Shown here piece after piece: positions 20,272 to 28,237 of a DNA stretch of 64,000 nt (positions within the stretch are counted from its first letter, which is position 1; each line of letters begins with the position of its first letter). Both the position numbers and the translations under genes were made by a program. The notes below the pieces were generated by a model. It was given only the letters and a program-made list of their open reading frames with translations. It was not told the origin of the DNA and made no database searches. The stretch spans positions 248,001 to 312,000 of the forward strand of contig NZ_VOUX01000033.1 in NCBI RefSeq assembly GCF_008011855.1, written 5' to 3'. The stretch comes from Serratia bockelmannii. Its GTDB lineage: Bacteria > Pseudomonadota > Gammaproteobacteria > Enterobacterales > Enterobacteriaceae.

Positions 20272-20528
20272 GCTGATGTCCCGTTTTGATGTGATAACCA
20301 CAATAAAACCACACAATAACCGCATTTGAAATGGTAAAAACAACATAACTCCCAAAAAAAAGCCGCAGAACGCGGTGATAAGCAAAAAGTATGAGGTCGA
20401 TCACGCGGGGTTATTTTATCTTGTGATTTATGTTGCTTTAATGTGTGAAATTGAAGATAGATTATTAAAACAGTCACACAACCAACACCAGGCACAATAA
20501 AAAACAAAACCTATAAGAGAGCGAAGCA
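20272..20528. promoter_or_regulatory. Divergent control region of the kinase/oxidoreductase locus with repeated CACAATAA
   Basis: The AT-rich 257-base region between the divergent first genes contains the octamer CACAATAA three times on the plus strand, at 20299-20306, 20312-20319 and 20493-20500. Two copies are 13 bases apart near the flavoprotein start and the third is near the kinase start. DeoR-family proteins often bind spaced direct repeats, so these are candidate operators. No strong -35/-10 pair was clear by eye. Confidence 0.4.
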
Positions 20529-21989
20529 ATGATGAATCAACGTTATGCCGCGATTGATCAGGGGACCACCGGCACCCGGGTCGTGGTGTTCGGCGAAGAC
20601 GGCAGGCACCATTCGCCGGCCAGCATGCCGCACAAGCAGATCACCCCCAATCCGGGCTGGGTGGAACACGACGCCCTGGAGATTCTGGCGAATATCCGCC
20701 GCTGTCTCAGCCAGTGCGACATGGTGGACGCCATCGGTTTAGGGCATCAGGGCGAAAGTCTGCTGGCCTGGGACGCCGACAGCGGCCTGCCGCTGTACAA
20801 CGCCATCGTTTGGCAAGATCAGCGCACCGAGCCGGAGATCCAGCGCCTGAAACGCGAAGGCGTCGAACCGCTGGTGATGGCGAAAACCGGCCTGCCGCTC
20901 GATACCTACTTCTCCGCCAGCAAGATGGGCTGGCTGATGAACAACGCGCCGGGGGCCAGGCAGCTGGCGCAACGCGGCCGCCTGCGGCTCGGCACCATGG
21001 ACGCCTTCTTCCTGTTCCACCTGTGCGGCAGGCATCTCACCGACTATAACTCGGCCTCGCGCACCTCGTTGTTCAACATTCATACCCTGCAGTGGGACGA
21101 GGAGCTGTGCCGTTTGTTCGGCGTGCCGATCGACAGCCTGCCCGAGGTCAGAGACAACATCGGCCACTTCGGCGACGTCGTGCTCAACGGCAAACCGGTG
21201 CCGCTGACGGCCTGCATCGTCGACCAGTTTGCCGGTACATACGGCCACGGCTGCCATCAACCTGGGCAGATGAAGATCACCTTCGGTACCGGCGCTTTTT
21301 TACAGGCGATCACCGGGCCGCGTCCGATCGATGCCGGCGAGTCCGGCCTGTTGCCCACGCTGTGCTGGAAGCTGCCCGGCAGCGAGCCGGTGTATGGCCT
21401 GGACGGCGGCGTTTATAACGCGGCCTCCGCCATTAACTGGGCGAGAAAGATAGGCCTGTTCAACGATTTCGATGAATTCGGCGATTTCCCGGCCCAGCCG
21501 GCCATCGCGCGCGGCCTGGCCTTTGTACCGGCGCTCTCCGGGCTGGCCTGCCCGTACTGGGATCGCTCCGCCGCCGGGATGTGGGCCGGGCTGTCGCTGG
21601 AAACCGAACGCAAGGATCTGCTGCAGTCAATACTCGAAGGCATCGCCATGCGTTCCGCCGAGGTGATCAACGCCATGGATAAGTTGAAACCGATCGGCGA
21701 CAGCATTTCGGTGGACGGTGGTCTGTCCGCCAACCGCTATTTCACGCAGTTCCTCGCCAACCTGATCCAAAAGCGCATCGTTACGCCCGCCAATAAAGAG
21801 ATCACCGCTCAGGGCGTGGCTCTGTTGGCGCGTAAAGGGCTGGGCGTGGAACAGCCGCTCAAGGTGCTCAACCGCTATGAAGTGACGGAGCCCACCGAGG
21901 TCGATATGGCGGTCTGGTTTGCCCGCTATCAGGAAATCATCGCGCGTTCGCGCGGCTTACGTTCATCGCAGGAGGAACACCATGGCTGA
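20529..21989 (+). CDS. FGGY-family carbohydrate kinase, glycerol-kinase-like
   Basis: The 486-residue cytoplasmic kinase starts with the glycerol-kinase phosphate-binding block AAIDQGTTGTRVVVF and has GLDGGVYNAASAINWAR and the C-terminal FGGY signature region SVDGGLSANRYFTQFLANL. Glycerol and erythritol kinases are the nearest recognised logic, but the usual glycerol-kinase neighbours (GlpF facilitator) are absent and an EutH-type permease is fused by operon overlap instead. I infer ATP-dependent phosphorylation of a small polyol or amino alcohol taken up by the neighbouring permease. The gene overlaps the permease gene by 8 bases. Confidence 0.88.
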   Translation: MMNQRYAAIDQGTTGTRVVVFGEDGRHHSPASMPHKQITPNPGWVEHDALEILANIRRCLSQCDMVDAIGLGHQGESLLAWDADSGLPLYNAIVWQDQRTEPEIQRLKREGVEPLVMAKTGLPLDTYFSASKMGWLMNNAPGARQLAQRGRLRLGTMDAFFLFHLCGRHLTDYNSASRTSLFNIHTLQWDEELCRLFGVPIDSLPEVRDNIGHFGDVVLNGKPVPLTACIVDQFAGTYGHGCHQPGQMKITFGTGAFLQAITGPRPIDAGESGLLPTLCWKLPGSEPVYGLDGGVYNAASAINWARKIGLFNDFDEFGDFPAQPAIARGLAFVPALSGLACPYWDRSAAGMWAGLSLETERKDLLQSILEGIAMRSAEVINAMDKLKPIGDSISVDGGLSANRYFTQFLANLIQKRIVTPANKEITAQGVALLARKGLGVEQPLKVLNRYEVTEPTEVDMAVWFARYQEIIARSRGLRSSQEEHHG

Positions 21990-23214
21990 GTTCGGTAATT
22001 TCATCATCTATATCATCATGGCCGGCACTCTGATCGGGGCGTTGGCGTCGATCGTCAAACCGGAAGGCGAACTGGGACGTGAGTTCGTCAACGGCATTCA
22101 CGCCATCGGCCCGGTGTTTCTCGCCCAGGCGGGCATCATGGCGGCGATCCCAATCATCTCTTACCTGATCATGTACAGCATCGGCCCCTTCTTCTCGGCG
22201 CTCGGCTCCGACGCCTCGATCGCGGCGCTGGCGGTGATCGCCGTGGACATGGGCGGCTATCAGTTGGCTGACGCCATCGCCGCCAACCGCGACATGTGGA
22301 TCGTCGCCATGTTGGTGGGCTACACCTCCGGCGCCAGCATCGTGTACCTGATCCCGGTCGGGCTTATCATGCTGAACCGCGACGACCATAAATATCTGGC
22401 GCTGGGCGCCATGGCGGGCCTGATCAGCATTCCGTTCGCCGTGCTGATCGCCCTGGTGACCATCACCTTCAACAACCTGCCGGTCAGGGAGATTATCTCC
22501 ACCACGTCACCTGCCGCGCACTATCTGCAGTTGGACTTGCTGCAGGCGCTGCGGCTGCTGTCCCCGCTGTTCGCCCTGTGCTTCCTGTTGGCGTTGGGGC
22601 TGAAGCTGCGGCCGGCGGCGATGGTGAAAGGGTTCCTGATCTTCGGCAAGGCGGCGGATGCCTTTATCAAGCTGGTGTTGGCGCTGTGCATCATCGAGCA
22701 TTTCACCGGTGTGTTTAAAAAGGTGTTCGGCGGCTGGGTATTCGATCCGTTATTTGCCGACAAAGACGAATTATTCCGCGCTATCGAGATCGCCGGTTAT
22801 ATCGGCATTATGTTGGCGGGCACATTCCCCATTTGTTATTTATTCCAGCGCTATTGCCGCAAGCCGATGCATTTCATCGGTAAAAAGCTCGGTTTATCGG
22901 ATACCGGCGCGCTGGGCTTTATTATGGTATTGGCCAATATCATCGCCGTTTATCACCTGTTCAAAGGCATGCGCGCCCGCGATAAGGTGCTGTGCGTGGC
23001 CTTCGGCATCTGCGCACAGGCCACGCTGGGCGATCACCTAGCTTTTACCGCCAACTTCCAACCTTCGCTGGTGTTGCCGATCATGATGGGCAAATTCCTC
23101 GGTGGCATGATTGCTGTCCTGATCGCCATCAAGATCTCGGTGCCGGAAGCCGAATTGCTGGAAAAAGAACAGACGCAAAGGCAATCGACGGCCATCGCCG
23201 CCGCCGCTCGCTAA
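21982..23214 (+). CDS. EutH-like permease
   Basis: The 410-residue polytopic membrane protein closely matches the length of EutH (ethanolamine permease, 408 in E. coli) and shows its features: a start with MAEFGNFIIYIIMAGTLIGAL, DMGGYQLA, and a C-terminal GDHLAFTANFQPSLVLPIMMGK block, with about ten hydrophobic helices. GGAGGA precedes ATG 21982 by 6 bases and the start lies inside the kinase stop region. No ethanolamine ammonia-lyase, shell or eutR gene is nearby, so this EutH relative serves a kinase-first pathway. It probably imports a small uncharged or amino alcohol; the substrate is an inference. Confidence 0.85.
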   Translation: MAEFGNFIIYIIMAGTLIGALASIVKPEGELGREFVNGIHAIGPVFLAQAGIMAAIPIISYLIMYSIGPFFSALGSDASIAALAVIAVDMGGYQLADAIAANRDMWIVAMLVGYTSGASIVYLIPVGLIMLNRDDHKYLALGAMAGLISIPFAVLIALVTITFNNLPVREIISTTSPAAHYLQLDLLQALRLLSPLFALCFLLALGLKLRPAAMVKGFLIFGKAADAFIKLVLALCIIEHFTGVFKKVFGGWVFDPLFADKDELFRAIEIAGYIGIMLAGTFPICYLFQRYCRKPMHFIGKKLGLSDTGALGFIMVLANIIAVYHLFKGMRARDKVLCVAFGICAQATLGDHLAFTANFQPSLVLPIMMGKFLGGMIAVLIAIKISVPEAELLEKEQTQRQSTAIAAAAR

Positions 23215-23242
23215 ATTTATCCCTAAGCCATAAAAATAAACG

Positions 23243-23277
23243 GGGCGCGGCCTCACGGGGAAGCTGCGCCCTTTTTT
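23243..23277 (+). terminator. Intrinsic terminator after the EutH-like gene
   Basis: GGGCGCGGC pairs with GCTGCGCCC (one G-U) around an 11-base loop and is followed by six T residues. It lies between the permease and the DUF1937 gene, so the latter is expressed by read-through or its own promoter. Confidence 0.85.
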
Positions 23278-23313
23278 CGCCCCGGACATCAATGATTGAG
23301 AGAACAAACGCTA

Positions 23314-23670
23314 ATGAGAAAAATATTTTTAGCCTGCCCCTACAGCCACGCCGACGCCAACGTCGTGCAGCAACGCTTTATCGCGTGCAACGACGTCGCC
23401 GCCGCTATCGTACGCGCCGGCAGCGCCGTTTTTAGCCAGGTCAGCATGTCACATCCGATCAACCTGTGTTTGCAAGAGCTCGACAAAACCGCCATCGGCA
23501 AGCTGTGGGCGCCGATCGACGCCCTGTTCATGGCGGCGATGGATGAGTTGATCGTGCTCGATTTGCCGGGTTGGCAAGAGAGCGGCGGCATCAAGCGCGA
23601 GATGGACGCTTTCGCCGCACGCGGCTGCCGCGTCAGCCTGTGGTCTGAGGTCGCGGGCGAGTTCAACTGA
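23314..23670 (+). CDS. DUF1937 family protein (nucleoside-deoxyribosyltransferase-like fold)
   Basis: The 118-residue protein starts RKIFLACPYSHAD and continues with SHPINLC and MAAMDELIVLDLPGWQESGG, the pattern of DUF1937, whose fold is related to nucleoside 2-deoxyribosyltransferases (the IFLACPYS strand and an acidic/Gly-rich loop). ATG 23314 follows a weak GAGAG site. It lies just after the terminator of the kinase/permease operon. Function unknown; it may bind or cleave a nucleotide or phosphorylated metabolite. Confidence 0.75.
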   Translation: MRKIFLACPYSHADANVVQQRFIACNDVAAAIVRAGSAVFSQVSMSHPINLCLQELDKTAIGKLWAPIDALFMAAMDELIVLDLPGWQESGGIKREMDAFAARGCRVSLWSEVAGEFN

Positions 23671-23708
23671 GGCGTGCGCCCCGCCGCTAAGCGCGACGGG
23701 GCAGCGGC

Positions 23709-25634
23709 TTATTTGCCGTTGGCCAATTCGCCGTACACCACCTGGCCGCGGAAACCGCGCCGCACCTGCTGGAACAGCTCGCGGAACGCCGGGTAATCCT
23801 GCGCCTGGCACAGCGCTTCCTTGCCGCGAATGGCGTTCACCTGCAGGCGGTGATTGACGGTCACCTGCTGCCCGTCGCGCCGCCACGCCACGCGATAGTC
23901 GCCCGCCGCATTGCGGAACTGTCTGTCTTGCGGAATGGCGATGATCGGCACGTTGGCCGGCAGCTGCAGACGGTAGGTTTCGTCGTAGCGCTGTGCGCTG
24001 CAGTAGAACGGCGTTTCGTTGTCCGGTGCCGTCGTGGTGGTATACAGCGTGCGGAACGATTTGCCACCGGGCGGATTAGGCAGCGTCATGCCGCCCACCA
24101 CGCCGAAATCGACGTAGTCGTCCGCCTTGAAGCGGAAGCGGTAACCGAACTGTTTTTTGAGATCCAGCGGATCGCTGTTCATCGCCACTTCGCCGCTGCC
24201 GTCGATACCGGAGGCGGACATGATCGACGCTTCGGCCTGCGCCCGGTTCTGCCGGTTGATCTGCGAGAAATAGCCCCGCAGGTCAATTTCTTCCACTTCG
24301 CTCAGCCGACGCTCGGTTTGTCCGTGCAGATTGCCCGCTTTGTCAAACACGAAATCGACGCTCAGCGCGCTCTTGACCGGCTGCTCATCGCTGCCCGGCG
24401 TGCGCGCCAGCTTGGCGTCGCGCGTCAGCAGCACCGGCGCCCCCAGATCGCCTTGCGGCAGTTGCCCGAACCGCGCCCAGGGGTTGGTGGAGTCCAGGTA
24501 CAGTTTGAACTCCGGCACATAGGTGATGGCGTGATTAAAGCGGCTGAGCAGCGGCACTTTAGGCAGTAACGGGCCTTCATCCATACCGATCAGCACCGGT
24601 GAGCTTTCAATACCCTTGGCGGCGAGCAGCGCCTCCAGGATCACCACGTGGTCCTTACAGTCGCCGTAGTGGTTGTCGAGAATGCTCTGCGCCGAATTCG
24701 GCTCCAGCCCACCGTTGCCAAGATACACCGCCACGTAGCGAATGTTTTGCGCCACCCAGCGATAGAGGGCCTCCGCCTGCTCGCGCCGATCGCTGATGCC
24801 GGCGGTGATGTTGTCTGCCAGTGCCTGGATGCCCGGCGTCACCTTCGCCGCCGCACCGGCCTTCAGCTGATAGGCCTTGGCCAACTGCGGCCACTCGCGG
24901 TAGGTGCTCGCCATGATGGTCGGGCTGAAGGTCCAGCTGTCCGCTGCCCAGTTTTGTGATTTCATCGGCGCGCTGCGCGAATAATGCCAGCGCCAGTGCG
25001 CTTGGCCGTTGCGGATCTGCGGCTTGTCCCCGCCTTCCACGCCACGCGTGAAGATATGCATCGGCAGCTTGGCCGGTGCCTGCAGGGTCACTTCGGCGTC
25101 GTCGAACTGATCGAAAACGCTGAACGTCTCCCACAGGCCGAAGTAGTCGGGGAAATACGGGGTGTTTTGCGTGCGGCGCAGCTCATACACCACCCGCGAG
25201 CCCGGCGCCAGGTTGGAGAACACGATGACGCGCACTTTGCGGTCGGCATACAGCGGGGCCGTGGCGCTGGAGTAACTCTCCTGGGTATAGATGCGATCGG
25301 GCGCCACGTCGTGCCGCTGGCCGTCGGCAGTCAGCGTGTAGGCGGCGACCACCTCCAGCGTTTCCATTTTTTCGCTGTAGCTCAGGCGGATCTGGCTGAA
25401 TTTTTCGACCGCCGCCTTGGTCTTCAGCAGCACTTCGTAGCTTTCCGTCTTCACGTTGGTGGCGTTGGCGTTGACGCGGTAATCCGCGCGATAGCGCACG
25501 AAGCTGAAATCGTTGTTGGCCGTGTCGTTCTGGCCCTGATCCGCCGCGACGGGCGGTGTAGCGGCCAACACGGTGGCCGGGTGCGTTGCCGTCAAACCGG
25601 CGAATAACAGCAGGGAAGGAATAGCGATTTTCAT
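23709..25634 (-). CDS. Exported DUF3857 / transglutaminase-like domain protein
   Basis: The 641-residue protein has a Sec signal (MKIAIPSLLLFAGLTATHP…VLAA), an N-terminal DUF3857 domain (about residues 45-210, YSEKMETLEVVAAYTLTADG) and a transglutaminase-like core near residues 260-370. The papain-type triad is visible: Cys in HYGDCKDHVVILEAL, His in SRFNHAITYV and Asp in YLDSTNPWA. The C-terminal third is beta-rich. Such proteins act in the periplasm, but the reaction (crosslinking, amidase or protease) is not established. AAGGA precedes ATG 25634. A Fur-type box about 83 bases upstream suggests iron control. Confidence 0.88.
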   Translation of the reverse strand: MKIAIPSLLLFAGLTATHPATVLAATPPVAADQGQNDTANNDFSFVRYRADYRVNANATNVKTESYEVLLKTKAAVEKFSQIRLSYSEKMETLEVVAAYTLTADGQRHDVAPDRIYTQESYSSATAPLYADRKVRVIVFSNLAPGSRVVYELRRTQNTPYFPDYFGLWETFSVFDQFDDAEVTLQAPAKLPMHIFTRGVEGGDKPQIRNGQAHWRWHYSRSAPMKSQNWAADSWTFSPTIMASTYREWPQLAKAYQLKAGAAAKVTPGIQALADNITAGISDRREQAEALYRWVAQNIRYVAVYLGNGGLEPNSAQSILDNHYGDCKDHVVILEALLAAKGIESSPVLIGMDEGPLLPKVPLLSRFNHAITYVPEFKLYLDSTNPWARFGQLPQGDLGAPVLLTRDAKLARTPGSDEQPVKSALSVDFVFDKAGNLHGQTERRLSEVEEIDLRGYFSQINRQNRAQAEASIMSASGIDGSGEVAMNSDPLDLKKQFGYRFRFKADDYVDFGVVGGMTLPNPPGGKSFRTLYTTTTAPDNETPFYCSAQRYDETYRLQLPANVPIIAIPQDRQFRNAAGDYRVAWRRDGQQVTVNHRLQVNAIRGKEALCQAQDYPAFRELFQQVRRGFRGQVVYGELANGK

Positions 25635-25716
25635 CTTCGGTCCTTGAAGGGCAATAAACGGCGACGCCGGGCTACGCGCCCGTCCCGGCGTCAAAACAGG
25701 CGGGCACACTAATATA

Positions 25717-25735
25717 ATTGAGAATCATTTTCAAT
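25717..25735 (-). promoter_or_regulatory. Fur-type operator upstream of the DUF3857 gene
   Basis: ATTGAGAATCATTTTCAAT is a 9-1-9 palindrome with one mismatched pair; its 15-base core TGAGAATCATTTTCA matches 13 of 15 positions of the Fur 7-1-7 consensus (TGATAATnATTATCA). It lies 83 bases before the DUF3857 start and 23 bases past the stop of the gene upstream, so it can only sensibly control the DUF3857 gene. Confidence 0.75.
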
Positions 25736-25757
25736 AAACGGACCTTCAACGCCCGGG

Positions 25758-26327
25758 CTAACCCTGTTCTATCAACATCACGGCGGTGGTCTCCGGCTCC
25801 AGCGCTTCGAAAACGTGCTCGCGATCGGCGGAGTAGCTGATGTAATCGCCGGCGCTCAGCTCCAGCGGCTGCTCCGCCGGCCCGAGGCGCGCTCGCCCGC
25901 TGCTGATGATCACATGCTCGACGGTGCCGGGGGGATGTGGCCGGGAAAGTTTCGCCTCTCCGGGTTGCACCCGCAGCCGGTAAATGTCGCGCTGCGCGCC
26001 CGGCGGGCAGGTGGCCAACAGCGTGGCGGCGTAGTTGCCCTGCTCCGACAGCGCCGGCGTTCCCTCATGGGCGCGGATCACTTGCACCGGCCTGCTGGGT
26101 TGCGAAATCAGTCGGCTGACCGGCACGTCCAGCGCCATCGCCAACGCCCACAGCGTTTCCAGGCTGGGATTACCGCTGCCGGCTTCGAGCTGCGACAGCG
26201 TGGACTTGGCGATGCCCGCGCGCTTCGCCAGCTCGGTCACCGACAGGTTCAATCGCTCACGCTCGCGGCGGATCGCCGCCGACAAGAGGCCGATCGGCGT
26301 GATGTTCTGCATCAGGTTATTGCTCAT
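25758..26327 (-). CDS. XRE-family regulator with C-terminal cupin domain
   Basis: The 189-residue protein has a XRE HTH (LSVTELAKRAGIAKSTLSQLEAG at about residues 28-50) followed by a linker and a cupin barrel (HPPGTVEHVIISSGRARLG … LSAGDYISYSADREHVFEA). This class (PuuR/SutR-like) represses small catabolic or efflux genes and senses a small molecule in the cupin. It is divergent from an EamA exporter gene with a palindrome between the starts, the expected regulator/target arrangement. Confidence 0.9.
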   Translation of the reverse strand: MSNNLMQNITPIGLLSAAIRRERERLNLSVTELAKRAGIAKSTLSQLEAGSGNPSLETLWALAMALDVPVSRLISQPSRPVQVIRAHEGTPALSEQGNYAATLLATCPPGAQRDIYRLRVQPGEAKLSRPHPPGTVEHVIISSGRARLGPAEQPLELSAGDYISYSADREHVFEALEPETTAVMLIEQG

Positions 26328-26347
26328 CGTTCGTTATATCATCCGTT

Positions 26348-26365
26348 TGTTCGACTTGACGAACA
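26348..26365. promoter_or_regulatory. Palindrome between the XRE-cupin and EamA genes (candidate operator)
   Basis: TGTTCG, six bases, CGAACA is a perfect inverted repeat 20 bases from the regulator start. Further TGTTCA half sites follow at about 26376 and 26396 toward the exporter gene. This is the likely binding region of the XRE-cupin protein. Confidence 0.5.
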
Positions 26366-26456
26366 GCCGCATGTGTGTTCATCATAATGTCCAATTGTTC
26401 ATTTTAATGATTAAGCGGCTTCACCACAAGCATGGTCAGGCAGCGAGGGCAACAAC

Positions 26457-27353
26457 ATGAAAACAAAGACGCGCGGCGCAGTGCAAATGATCCTCGCCAT
26501 GACCATCTCAGGCACCGTCGGTTGGCCGGTACTCGTTTTAGGGCAGCCGCCCACAACGGTGGTGTTTTGGCGCTGCGCGTTCGGCGCGCTGGCGATGCTG
26601 GCGACCTGCGCCGCACTCGGTCAGTTGGAGCTCGGCGCGATCAACCGGCGGCAGCTGGCTGTCGCCATCCTCGGGGGTATCGCGCTGGTGCTCAACTGGA
26701 CGCTATTGTTTGCTGCCTACCAGCATGCTTCGATCGCTGTCGCCACCGTGACCTACCATGTTCAGCCGTTTATGTTGGTGGCGCTAGGGGCGCTGCTGTT
26801 CGGCGAAAAACTAACGGCTAACCGGCTGGGCTGGCTTCTGCTGGCGTTCGCGGGGATGGTGTTGATCGTCGCCGGCCGGCAAAGCGGCGGCAGCGGCGAT
26901 GACTACCTGCTCGGCGTGGTACTGGCGCTCGGTGCGGCCCTGATGTACGCCATTGCGGCGGCGATCGTCAAACGGCTGGCCGCGTTGCCGCCGCAGCTCA
27001 TCGTGTTGATTCAACTGACCGTTGGCACGTTGGCGCTGGCGCCGTTCGCCGGCCTGGCCACGCCGCCTGCGGCCCCCCTCGACTGGCTGCTGCTGGCGAC
27101 CCTCGGCCTGGTGCATACCGGTTTGATGTCCACGTTGTTATATGGCGCCATTCAGAAGATCCCCACGGCCCTGGTCGGCGCCCTGTCGTTCATCTACCCG
27201 GCGGTGGCGATCGTGGTGGACTGGGCGGTGTTCGGCCACCGCCTCAGCCTGCTGCAATTGCTGGGCACGTTGGCCATTCTCGGCGCGGCAGCGGGCATGA
27301 ACTTCGGCTGGCGATGGACGCTCGCCGTGCATCGGGCCGGTAAAATCGGTTAA
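26457..27353 (+). CDS. EamA/DMT-family transporter
   Basis: The 298-residue inner-membrane protein has ten predicted helices arranged as two EamA repeats; the first ends with PFMLVALGALLFGEKLTANR and the second with GALSFIYPAVAIVVDW…GHRLSLLQL, both typical of the drug/metabolite transporter superfamily. These proteins export amino acids, nucleosides or other metabolites. It is divergent from a XRE-cupin gene. Substrate unknown. Confidence 0.9.
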   Translation: MKTKTRGAVQMILAMTISGTVGWPVLVLGQPPTTVVFWRCAFGALAMLATCAALGQLELGAINRRQLAVAILGGIALVLNWTLLFAAYQHASIAVATVTYHVQPFMLVALGALLFGEKLTANRLGWLLLAFAGMVLIVAGRQSGGSGDDYLLGVVLALGAALMYAIAAAIVKRLAALPPQLIVLIQLTVGTLALAPFAGLATPPAAPLDWLLLATLGLVHTGLMSTLLYGAIQKIPTALVGALSFIYPAVAIVVDWAVFGHRLSLLQLLGTLAILGAAAGMNFGWRWTLAVHRAGKIG

Positions 27354-27449
27354 TCCCGCCCGACGGGCAAGCTATGCACAATAAGGCATTCGCCTTGTGT
27401 CCGGCGCGGTGCTATTTATTTAAACCGTGTAGGGTAGAAGGAGTTTTCT

Positions 27450-27521
27450 ATGTGGCATCACCGCCTGCAACGGCGCATCCGTTTCAGCTACTGGAACGAA
27501 CTGTGCGTCACCAAAAAATAA
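27450..27521 (+). CDS. Possible small protein or leader peptide, 23 residues
   Basis: A very short frame beginning MWHHRLQRRIRFSYWNEL and ending in CVTKK has a strong ribosome site (AAGGAG, 7 bases from ATG) and is followed immediately by an intrinsic terminator whose stem starts at the base after the stop codon. The product is basic and aromatic (two Trp, five Arg, two Lys), without a membrane helix. Nothing on the plus strand follows it before the convergent nitroreductase, so it is either a self-standing small protein or the coding part of a small RNA. I recognise no family. Confidence 0.5.
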   Translation: MWHHRLQRRIRFSYWNELCVTKK

Positions 27522-27545
27522 GGGAAGGCGCAAGCCTTCCCTTTT
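27522..27545 (+). terminator. Intrinsic terminator after the 23-codon ORF
   Basis: GGGAAGGC and GCCTTCCC form an 8-bp stem capped by a GCAA tetraloop and followed by TTTT. It ends the small transcript ahead of the convergent nitroreductase gene. Confidence 0.85.
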
Positions 27546-27562
27546 GTCATTCACCGCTCAGA

Positions 27563-28168
27563 TCAGAAACGGTCGGTTTTCACCACGTCGTCGAACGGCA
27601 GTTTGCCGATGCGCGGATAAGGCTGCCCCGCCGCCTTGCCGATGGCGACCATCAGCGCGATCTGATAGTGCGCCGGCTTATTGATAATCTCACCCACCGC
27701 GTCGAAATCAAATCCGTCCATCGGGCAAGAGTCGTAGCCCTGCGCCTTGGCCGCCAGCATCAGCGTCTGGGCGAAGATGCCGCTGCTGCGCATCACTTCG
27801 TCGCGCTGCACCTGCGGCTTACCGCGATAATACTGATCGACGGCCGGGATCATGAACTGCTGTACCGGCTCCGCCGCCTCGGCCCAGACGTTTTTAACCT
27901 GTGACTCCCAGCTCGACAGATCGCCGCACAGCACGACCAGCATCGATGCGTCGGTCACCTGCGCCTGCCCCCACGCCGCTTCGCGAATTTTCTCGCGCTG
28001 CGCGCGATCTTCGATCAGCAGCGGGCGCCAGTGCTGCAGGTTAAACGCGCTGGGTGCGCCCTGCAGCGCGATAGTCAGCAACGCTTTTTTCTCTTCGAGC
28101 GTCATCACGTGCTGTGTATCGAACTGCTTGGTGGCGCGGCGCTGGCGGATTGCGTCTAACGTATTCAT
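27563..28168 (-). CDS. Nitroreductase-family FMN oxidoreductase
   Basis: The 201-residue protein starts MNTLDAIRQRRATKQFD, a typical nitroreductase N-terminus that binds the FMN phosphate (RRATKQF), and continues with APSAFNLQHWRP and a C-terminal KLPFDDVVKTDRF. Such cytoplasmic flavoproteins reduce nitroaromatics or quinones with NAD(P)H. I use ATG 28168, preceded by GAGG; a start six codons upstream lacks this. It is probably single-gene; the cytochrome gene upstream is 69 bases away on the same strand. Confidence 0.88.
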   Translation of the reverse strand: MNTLDAIRQRRATKQFDTQHVMTLEEKKALLTIALQGAPSAFNLQHWRPLLIEDRAQREKIREAAWGQAQVTDASMLVVLCGDLSSWESQVKNVWAEAAEPVQQFMIPAVDQYYRGKPQVQRDEVMRSSGIFAQTLMLAAKAQGYDSCPMDGFDFDAVGEIINKPAHYQIALMVAIGKAAGQPYPRIGKLPFDDVVKTDRF

Positions 28169-28237
28169 TTTACTGCCTCTGTCCATGTGAAAAGGTCTAT
28201 TGTCGTCACCGCGGCGCGGCTGTCCAGCCCCAGGCGG

